From the NCBI RefSeq assembly GCF_964204645.1, contig NC_134030.1, forward strand, positions 14,350,447 through 14,414,446: 64,000 bases of DNA. Direction: 5' to 3'. The notes below the pieces were generated by a model. That model was not told where the DNA came from and made no database searches. It saw only the letters and a list, made by a program, of their open reading frames with translations. The stretch is from Tubulanus polymorphus (lineage: Eukaryota; Nemertea; Palaeonemertea; Tubulaniformes; Tubulanidae). Below are positions 9,157 to 17,594 of this stretch, one piece after another. Position 1 is the first letter of the stretch. Each line of letters begins with the position of its first letter. The position numbers and the translations under genes were made by a program.

Positions 9157-10413
9157 CAGTCCACTTGGGACTTAAATCCCAGCGGGCTATTGTATTCACT
9201 TTTCGTCCGTCCGTCCATCCATAGACGGAATCCAGTTTTTTTGGGAAGTTTTGAAGACGCTTCAAGGTCACTGGTTTTAGTATGTGGCCAATAGGGGGCG
9301 TTGAATAATACAATAACTTAGTATTGCTATATTATATTTGTACCAAGGCATATTTTGTTACCATGATCAATTGCAAAGTTGTAGTTCATGACATCGTCTA
9401 TGATTGTGGTGAGTTTTTAAGGACATTAGTTATTCCATATAGTCACCAGGGGGCGTTGAATAGTAGAAAAGCTTAGTTTTTCCTTATTAGATTGGTACCT
9501 AGGCATAGTTTGTTACCATGATCCATTGCAAAGTTGTAGATCATGACATCGTCTATGATTGTGGTGAGTTTTTAAGGACATTAGTTATTCCATATAGTCA
9601 CCAGGGGGCGTTGAATAGTAGAATGGCTTAGTATTTCCTTATTAGATTGGTACCTAGGCATATTTTGTTACTATGATCCATTGCAAAGTTGTAGATCATG
9701 ACATCGTCTATGATTGTGGTGAGTTTTTAAGGACATTAGTTATTCCATATAGTCACCAGGGGGCGTTGAATAGTAGAATGGCTTAGTATTTCCTTATTAG
9801 ATTGGTACCTAGGCATATTTTGTTACTATGATCAATTGCAAAGTTGTATTTCATGACATGTACTACGATTGTGGTGAGATAAATGAAGAAATCTCACACT
9901 TCGAATTTGAAATTATACTATCAAATTTATTATTACGAAACCACAACGTTTCGGCTGTTGACTAACAGCCATCATCATCATCATTCCACCTGATGATGGC
10001 TGTTAGTCAAAAGCCGAAACGTTGTGGTTTCGTAATAATAAATTTGATAGTATAATTTCAAATTCGAAGTGTGGGATTTCTTCATTTATCTACAGTTTAC
10101 ACGGATTATAGTGTTTATTCGACAACTAACTGATTATGGTGAGTTTTAAGGTCATTGGGTTTTGCATATGGTCACCAGGGGCGTTGAATAGTAGAATAAC
10201 TTAGTATTTCCATATTAAATTGGTAACGAGGCATATTTTGTTATCACAATCAATTACAAAATCATAGCTGCTCACATGTTCTATGATTGTGGTGGTTTTC
10301 AAGGTCATTGGTTTTCGTATATGGTCAATAGAGGGTGTTATGTTTTGAAATTGTTAGATTGTTGAGCATTTGAAACCACTTCCCAAGTGAGCATGGTGTC
10401 CCTGGACCCCTAG
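9157..10413 (-). mobile_element. HINE copy H1 (Helentron-type non-autonomous element) inside the satellite
   Basis: A full-length copy in reverse orientation. Its 5' terminus (CTAGGGGTCCAGGGACACC) lies at the right end, and its palindromic 3' end (CCCAGCGGGCT region) at the left. The core holds several tandem monomers of about 145-154 bp, each starting near GGGGGCGTTGAATA on this strand. It splits the 31-bp array in a T run, and the array contains a matching uninterrupted unit (near 7424-7440) that serves as an empty site. Family traits (tandem core, distinct ends, 3' hairpin, insertion within T/T) are those of HINE/pearl-like elements; the class call is inference. Confidence 0.75.
9878..10143. 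mobile_element. Palindromic insertion with hammerhead-like motif, Penelope-like candidate
   Basis: Arms 9878-9980 and 9991-10090 are nearly perfect reverse complements around a CAT-rich spacer. The insertion sits in a HINE monomer between two near-identical 12-mers, GATTGTGGTGAG (left) and GATTATGGTGAG (right, ending about 10143), as expected for a target-site duplication. Each arm carries CTGATGA, a short stem (GGCT/AGCC) and CCGAAACG, the core arrangement of hammerhead ribozymes found in Penelope-like elements and retrozymes. A matching stem I is not evident, so catalytic activity is uncertain. Confidence 0.55.
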
Positions 10414-10745
10414 TTTGGTTTTGTCTCCCGCGACAATTCATTATTCTTGTTTTGTCGCACGCAACAATTCAATATTTTGTTTTTGTCATCCGCGACAATT
10501 CATTATTTTGGTTTTATTGCCACGACAATTCAATATTTTGGTTTTAACACCCGCGACAATTCATTATTGTGGTTTTATCGCCCGCGACAATTCATTATTT
10601 TGGTTTTATTGCCCGCGACAATTCATTATTTTGGTTTTATCGCCCGCGACAATTCATTATTTTTGTTTTTTCGCCCGTGACAATTCAATATTTTGGTTTT
10701 GTCACCCGCGACAATTCATAATTTTGGTTCTGTCCCCGTGGTTTT
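10414..10745. repeat. 31-bp satellite, continuation after the HINE
   Basis: About ten more units of the same satellite follow the HINE directly and are more diverged than the main array. The last recognisable unit fades near 10745. Its presence on both sides shows that the HINE inserted into a pre-existing array. Confidence 0.9.
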
Positions 10746-10799
10746 GTCGGAACATTAAGTTTTTTGGTCGAACAGTGTGTTAAGGTCGTTTTGGAAATT

Positions 10800-11062
10800 T
10801 ACTCGGTCTGATATATTTTGGATTACTGTGTATGTCATTTGTCAGGACATTAAACAGAAGACGACTTAGGATACTACCTGCGTGACTCCACTAGTTAGAC
10901 CGTCTCATTCCAAGATGAGGCGTTCCGTTGATTTCGGTTACAAGTTTCCGTTCAGAGATAACTGCCGAGCCATTTTAACGACCTATCATTGATACTGTTT
11001 CCTAATAGACTCTTAAGTAATGGCTGATGTTGAGCCTTATCAAATGCTTTGTTGAAATCCAC
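10800..11062 (-). pseudogene. LINE reverse transcriptase fragment
   Basis: The minus strand encodes VDFNKAFDKAQHQPLLKSLL followed by SLKWLGSYL. This matches the RT domain of non-LTR retrotransposons (Jockey/CR1/RTE-like DFSKAFDxVxHxxLLxxL and WxxSYL). An in-frame stop follows. A shifted frame then shows GSILSRLLFNVLTNDIHS, corresponding to the PQGSxLGPLLFNxxxND motif. Only about 85 residues of the domain remain, with at least two frame disruptions. The clade cannot be decided from so short a piece. Confidence 0.75.
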
Positions 11063-11117
11063 CGTTGAACAGGATTCTAAGACTGTGCAGAAAACCCGTT
11101 ATCGCTGCTTTGCAGCT

Positions 11118-11505
11118 ATATTTATTATTATTATTTTTTTCCACACATTTTTTGTCAAAAGTACATAGGCTTTTTTACATTACCGCTTTTGCCGATACAA
11201 TCCGTCTGATATCATTCAGCTCACTTCGATCTACCAATACTCCATGGGAATTTTGAAGAATCAACGTTACAAAAGGACGGTCGGGCCGTAAACATCGAAA
11301 ATTGAGCCCCATTCAAAGAGCCGACATGTTTTTCTAAGTCGTCTTTCCGAAATCTACCGCACGTTTCTTGTCACATCGATTATCAATTCAAGCATAAATT
11401 AACAAATTTGTTACCGAAAGATTGCACATTCTGTCGCGGTTTTTAAAATCTAATTTTAACAGTAACCCATCTTCCTCATCAAATTACATTACTGATACAC
11501 AGGAA
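11118..11505 (-). repeat. Interspersed repeat R, copy 2
   Basis: The second copy of the repeat at 5151-5545, again with a (TAA)n tract at its minus-strand 3' end. The 38-codon frame (11288 to 11175) is open here too, with only a handful of substitutions. The flanks differ from copy 1. Confidence 0.75.
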
Positions 11506-11591
11506 ATTTCACTTCGCAATTTGAAACCAGAATTTCATCAGATATCTTGATGCAACGTTACCTTACGCACGAGATTTCGGAACTAGATGAA

Positions 11592-11783
11592 TCATTTAAC
11601 ACATCGCACACAAAAAATCGTTACATCATAGCCTTGAGTATCAGTATTCGCACTAGAATTGATGAATATGAACCTCTTCAATTGTACTGCCATTCTGTTT
11701 AGCACCTGCTGGTCCACCTCATTTACATATTCAAAGAATGCTATGGCATCATGATGGAGGGGGTTTCGTCTTTGAAAGCCCAT
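11592..11783 (-). other. Unidentified ORF flanking the outer hAT element
   Basis: An open frame of 63 codons (NPLHHDAIAFFEYVNEVDQQ and QLKRFIFINSS) lies left of the hAT insertion at 11812. Upstream, the frame runs open to the target-site duplication and for a short way into the right flank beyond 20450 when the insertion is mentally removed. It could be part of a host or transposon exon. I do not recognise it and the support is weak. Confidence 0.2.
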
Positions 11784-11869
11784 AACTACCGAACAAAGCG
11801 TCGGATCTTGACAGGGAGGTAAGTCACCATAGAAGAAAAATCCGGAAAATTAAAAGTTATACATCAGCC

Positions 11870-12060
11870 CCAACTCGCGAGCGCCGAAGGCGCAAAGCAA
11901 CCACTGGGGGGTTTGGGGGTCCTCCCCCCAGAAAATTTTTGAAATTAAAAGCGTTTTCCGAGCACTTAGAGCGATCTTGAGCCCATGAACGATGACCCTA
12001 TATTTTGAAAGTAATGTCCATTTCCAATGCGACACATCCACATTTCACTAACAAACAGCA
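11870..12060. repeat. hAT subterminal repeat (GCGAGCGCCGAAGGCGC block)
   Basis: This block shares long stretches with 13070-13280: GCGAGCGCCGAAGGCGC, a G-rich/C-rich complementary tract (TTTGGGGGTCCTCCCCC), and AGCGTTTTCCGAGCACTTAG. In both places it lies 50-70 bp inside a hAT left end. Shorter related blocks occur at 21860-21930 and 22090-22200. Confidence 0.7.
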
Positions 12061-13507
12061 TCTGAAGCAGTAGAGGTCGAACCCCTAAATAAGTGAACAT
12101 TGTGCGCTGCGCACCGCGCTACCCGAATGACTGTATTGAGGATAGACGCTCGAGACACGACGCTATGTTTTCTCACTATACGTACTACTTCTAGTGGCTA
12201 TAAATAGACCTACGAGCCATTATCTAGTTAGATAATTGCTCGTAGAATAGACGTAGCCTATTAATGATCGATCACACTATGAGGTCACGCAGATGCGCTA
12301 TTCTCGCAATATAAATAATTGCAACATTTCAAACAAACAGTTTAGAATAAAGTCCGGAATTCCGTGTTAACTAGGGGTCCAGGGACACCATGCCCACTTG
12401 GGAAGTGGTTCCAAATGTTCAACAATCTAACAATTTCAATATTGAACGCCCCTGGCAACCATATACAAAAACCAATGACCTTGAAACTCACCACAATCAT
12501 AGAACATGTCAGCAGCTACGATTTTGTAATTGATTGTGATAAAAAAATATGCCTCGTTACCAAATTGATATGGAAATACTAAGTTATTCTACTATTCAAC
12601 GCCCTCTGGAGACCATATTCAAAACCCAATGACCTCAAAACTTGCCACAATCATAGAACATGTCATGAAATACAACTTTGCAATTGATCATGGTAACAAA
12701 ATATGCCTAGGTACCAATATAATAAGGAAATACTCTACTAAGTTATTCTACTATTCAACGCCCCCTGGTGACCATATAAAAAAACTAATGTCCTTAAAAC
12801 TCACAACAATCATAGACGATGTCATGAGCTACAACTTTCCAATTGATTGTGGTTACAAAATATGCATAGGTACGAATATAATAAAGAAATGCTAAGATAT
12901 TGTATTATTCAACGCCCCCTGATGGCCATATACGAAATCCAATTACCTTGAAACTCACGACAATCATAGAACACGTTATGAGCTACAACTTTCTAATTGA
13001 TTGTGGTAGCAACAGAGATGAGAACGCCAAGGTATGAAATCCGCGGGAATATTCTTTTACTTACGGACTTCCGCCCCTGCGAGCGCCGAAGGCGCGACGC
13101 AACCTCCGAGGGGTTGGGGGGACCTCCCCCAAGAAATTTTTGAAATTAGAAGCGTTTTCCGAGCACTTAGAGCGATCTTGAACCCATGAACGATTGCTGA
13201 ACGACCACCATATTTTGAAAGGTAATGGCTATTTCCAATGTGGCAGATCCACATTCGATGAGATCTAAAGCAGTAGGCCAACAGGTTGAGCCCCTGATTT
13301 TAGATTTTTAAAATTTTCAGAAACCAAAGTCAACACAGAAAGGTGAGATCCTTGTGTGATCCATTTTTTCGGTCATTAAATGACAGATGTCTCTGACAGT
13401 CACAGAACGTACAGTAATGTGTTTGAACCCCAAACATCCCATCTATCATTCGGATTCCTATCATAAAAAATAACACAATCTAATGCAAATTCAATTGAGA
13501 AAAAGAC

Positions 13508-13513
13508 TTTATT
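13508..13513 (-). promoter_or_regulatory. Poly(A) signal of the hAT-1 transposase gene
   Basis: AATAAA on the minus strand lies about 95 nt past the stop codon at 13608, a plausible position for transcript cleavage shortly downstream. Confidence 0.5.
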
Positions 13514-13607
13514 GTGAATAAAACATCTAGTACAAACGTTATTCATGAACTGTATAATATGAGACGGTATGGTCGACACAGAGCTCTGATGTCAAGAAAC
13601 CAAATAT

Positions 13608-16351
13608 TCAATTTAGATACCCAGTTTTGCGTAGCTTTTGGGTACGGATATTTGTTTCGTGAGTTGTGGCAGCTTTCTTTTTGCTAACTCTTTTCACGGC
13701 ACGGACTGCATACTTATCCAATATTTCCTTCCTCACTTGGACAGTCGCAGCACGCTTGTTTTTATGTTTCCTAGATGCTCCCCGAATTTTTTGACATAGC
13801 CGTTTGTTGACAGGGCTGAAGCGAACATCCCTACGCCCAAAATATTGTAAGGCAGTTCGACCTTTGGCTTGGAGAGCATATTTTATGGACTGGTAGGCCG
13901 GATATGTTTTTATGTTTAGCCTGTTTGTCTTCTTGTTCAATAAGTGATTCATGATGGAAAACGATGCCTCTACCTGGGGACCATGAAAGATACTAAGGGA
14001 CGCCCGAACCACAGCACACACGGCGGGATATTTTCCAGTCTTCATTACCAAGTGCCAACATCGGTCAATTTTACCATCGTAGATAGGGAGGTCATGGTCG
14101 ACTGAGAGCCTCGTCAGCTGGCTGTAAAAATCCCCATCATCTTCACTAATAAACCGACCAAGATTGTGATCATCCTTTAAGGCTTTCAACCCTATTGAGG
14201 CGATGGAATGAGATAAAATCGAAGGATCTACACACGACACAGCTTTCAAGACGTTACTATTTATAGGTAGTTTCATCTGCATATATACTCCACATTGAAC
14301 GTAGGCAGTTTTGACTTTATCAAAAAAATCTTTTCTCGTTTGGGCATCTACTTGTTTCAGAGCTTGAACATTGGCATTACCCACGAACATATCAGCTGGT
14401 TTGTACTGCAGGGTTACATCTGTGAGATCAAGTGCCAGGAGCTTTTTGGCTGATTTATTGACAATATTTTCTGGCTTGATGAACGAGGCAATAAACTCCC
14501 GAAAAACCTTCAATTGTTCTTCATGTAGTTTGTGTACGAGAGTCTCCTGTCCTTGGAACACGCAAACATAAGATTTCAATATAGGGAAAGCTGCCAAGTA
14601 AAAATTCATGATGCGAATGGTTCGACTCTCCTGGTACAGCACTCTTTCTAGTATCTCAACTTTCCTTTGCTTTCCAGCATCTGTCATTGACGTGCGTTTT
14701 TTTCTCAATCGATCATGTATTTCCTTGATTCTACCTTTAGCCTCCGGACTCAGGTTAGATAGGTCATCAATTACAGGCTTGTATGCCCCAACTATTTCAG
14801 TCGGCAAAAAAGCCGAGTAAAACACTTTCAAGGCAGGAAACATAGGTAGACATGTAAGGGATACATCATACACTGAGAGCCATCTGTGCGGAACATAATT
14901 CTGAGGGGCAACGTATTGAGTTTCTAGCAAGTCACATATCTCGGCTAAGTCCTGCTTTAAATCAGGTGACCATTTAAAATCATTGAACAATGTTGTATAC
15001 AATTTTTCGACCCAATTTTCAAAAACATCTGAAAGTTTCTTCGCACAATTATGAATGTGGTGACATGAATCCCCATCAATGTCCAATAAATCTTTTGCTT
15101 TTTCGCGAATCTTAGCTTCTACCCCATTTCGCTTCCCTCTCATGACGTTACACGAATCAGCCAATATGGAAACTAGATTTTTAAGATGAACATCGTGGTC
15201 ATTCAGCAATTTCACCAAGGCTTGATATATCGATTCTGCGTCAACTGTTGTCATTTCAATGCCTGCAAAATGCTGCACAACTGAACGCCCTTCTGTGACG
15301 TCAAAATAACTCACCAGAACTCCTAATAAAGAATTAAAATTCACATGATATAGGCATATACTCTCCACCTCTCGTCAAGCATAAGTGATCTAAACCATTT
15401 TTATTGTTTCTAAAAAAAACCCACCTAACACTTTTTTGTGTACTAAAGACGTGCATTCGTCAATATTCAGTGAAAATGGGCCATGTCGTAGATGGTTAGC
15501 TGTTTCATCAGTGAAGTATTGCCCCATCCCATGCGTTAGTTTGTATGATGCGGTGAACCTAGAAAGACTAACTTCTTTGACAGCAGATTTGTCAGCATTT
15601 TTGACCAGGTTCACGAGCTTAGGCGCGATGCACAGAGGCAAATTATTTTCAGCGATAAAGCCTAAAAGCAATGCCTGTAAGAAAAGAATGCACCAGTCAT
15701 GGCAAAAGTAGGGCTATGTGGTCATTTACTGTTTAATGTAAACTACCGGGGTAAGGCTAAACAAAAATAATACCCTGTTTTTCTGCAGCGGTCGGGTCAT
15801 TTTAGTAAAATATAATAAAATTTGTAATCAGTTCATTTTTATAGCTGTCTGTTATAGTAAAATTGATCACGATTTTAAAAAAGATGGGCGGCCGCCGGGT
15901 CTAACTTTTAAGCTCAGCAGAGCGGAGAAACAATGTATCAATTTTTTTGCCTAATACTGGATATATTAGATTTATAAAAAATAAATACGCATCATACCTT
16001 AGTAGAAGAGATACGATCGCACCAAAGGGGTTTTATTGTGCGGGTAGTGGTTGGGGTTTCACCACACGATGGTGCCTCGGGGGGTGGAAGTTCTAGATGC
16101 TCCGTAATAGTTATCTGATCTGTGAGGTGTGTATCCGTTTTTAGATGGTCACTAAGAGCACCCAGACCGCGACTCGCATACTTGACTCGGTGTCCGTTAC
16201 AAACATTACATTCAATAATCCCCGCTATAGGAACTTTTTGGAAGCAGTTATATCTCATTCTATGGTCCTTGTATGTCAGCTCTTTCTCTAACCATTCGGG
16301 CTTAAATTTTTCCCTCACGCCTGCAGCAGCATCTTGCTCACGCCAGTCCAT
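13608..16351 (-). CDS. hAT superfamily transposase, three exons, 772 aa
   Basis: Exons are 16351-15998, 15674-15425 and 15322-13608. Introns have GT-AG ends (AAG|GTATGA to TTACAG|GC; TTAG|GTGGGT to TTATTAG|GA). Exons total 2319 nt, exactly 773 codons, with no internal stop. Exon 1 has a BED-type zinc finger (CNVCNGHRVKY to HLKTDTH). Later come NIDECTS (first catalytic Asp), ILADSCNVMRG (second Asp), the hAT C..H motif GDSCHHIHN, the RW motif (PHRWLSVYDV) and the C-terminal dimerisation block with VEASFSIMNHLLNKKTNRL (catalytic Glu). The C-terminus is basic and probably nuclear-targeting. The protein would cut and paste hAT-1. A homologue at 17595-20066 lacks these introns. All motifs are present, so activity or domestication is possible; neither is shown. 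Confidence 0.85.
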
Positions 16352-17123
16352 CGTCTATGGTCAACGAAACGCTATGAACTTTGAAAGAAAGAACAACTTT
16401 GAAAAAGATATTTTTATTTAACTATTTATTTAACTTTATTCTAGTCAACTTACCTTTTTAAGATCTTTCCAGTTAGGCGCTAGGACTTAGGACTGAATAT
16501 TTTTATCTATCGACGTATTAAAAGCCTACGCTACACACCGCCTCGCACTGTTGCCACGTGCCATGTCAGCAACCGATTGATTAAATACATACGTACGTCG
16601 TAATAGACTGTGCAAACAGAATCAGTGAGTGTAGAAGGTCGATAAGAAAGCATTTATGCAACGATGTGTAAACAGGCACTGAACGCTTTTACGGTTCGCC
16701 CGATCACCAATCGCGCCAGAGAAACCCAACTGCAAATCGCGCCACACTTGTGAAGTGACACACCATGAACCCCCCCCCCCCCTTATACTTTTACATCAAT
16801 TTTGGACTATTTGGAAAAATGATATTTTTCAATACCGAAATCCGTGGCAAACTCGTTCTCATCTCTAGCAAAATACGCTTAGGTATCAATATAATGTGGA
16901 AAAACTTTTTCCCACTTACGAATGAGTACTGGTGACACCAAGATGGCCGCCAATTGCGTCATAATTGGCTGATGAAAAATACTGCCAGTCAGCCATCTTG
17001 ATTCTGACAGGGCCAGTTTTTGGGCTGAAGATGTGTCTAGGGTAGATACACGTGTAACCCAAATATCAAGACGTTACCTTGAAGCGTCTTCAAAACTTCC
17101 TAAAATAACTGGATTCCGTCTAC

Positions 17124-17155
17124 GGACGGACGGACGGACGGACGGACGGACGAAC
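17124..17155. repeat. (GGAC)n microsatellite in HINE 3' region
   Basis: Eight or nine GGAC units occur here, against two or three in the other HINE copies (about 42365-42378 and 52740-52757; reverse at 9200-9222). The position next to the HINE 3' hairpin is the same in all copies. Confidence 0.8.
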
Positions 17156-17594
17156 GGACGACGGGCGAAAAGTGAACGCAATGGCCCGCTGGGACTTAAG
17201 TCCCAAGTGGGCTAAAAACTCCCATATCAGTTTGATTCATGAAGTACCGGTACACAGTAATATTTTTTTTCTATTTTTTACATTGATAACAAAAAGGCAA
17301 AATAATACTCACATTTCCATGAAATATCCAATAAACAGCTCCCATGTTGACAAAACACAAATAATTCCACACCGACAATGTCGAATTTGAACACTACCGG
17401 TACTTATATATAAGTAAAAGTTAGCACTAGCAGGCTGCACTGGATATTCCAACGAATTGGTCATGATAAAATCACATCAGATATAAATCCGTTAACATAA
17501 AACATATATACAGTATTCAATTTAAGAATGTACCTGAACTAGAACTACGACTATCTAAAAACTATTAAACTACGAATGCAAAGTTATTTTCAGT

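Larger units (their letters stand above)
13013..16865 (-). mobile_element. hAT-1, apparently intact autonomous hAT element
   Basis: The left end is CAGAGATGAGAACG at 13013 and the right end is CGTTCTCATCTC up to 16865. TAGCAA flanks both sides (13007-13012 and 16866-16871). The right terminus lacks the last TG expected from a perfect inverted repeat. Inside are the CG-rich subterminal block (13070-13280), a complete three-exon transposase gene on the minus strand, and a C homopolymer near 16770. Length about 3.85 kb is usual for hAT elements. Confidence 0.8.
12366..17215 (+). mobile_element. HINE copy H2, split by hAT-1
   Basis: The 5' part 12366-13012 (CTAGGGGTCCAGGGACACC start plus about four core monomers) and the 3' part 16866-17215 (ending CCCAAGTGGGCTAA) form one element, interrupted by hAT-1 at 13013-16865. 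HINE sequence resumes after hAT-1 exactly where it stopped, at GTGGTAGCAA/AATACGCTTAGG. The 3' part carries an expanded GGAC microsatellite at 17124-17155. Confidence 0.8.

Noticed and set aside
14371-14820. Plus-strand ORFs opposite the hAT-1 transposase
   Set aside because: Shadow frames of the minus-strand coding exon.
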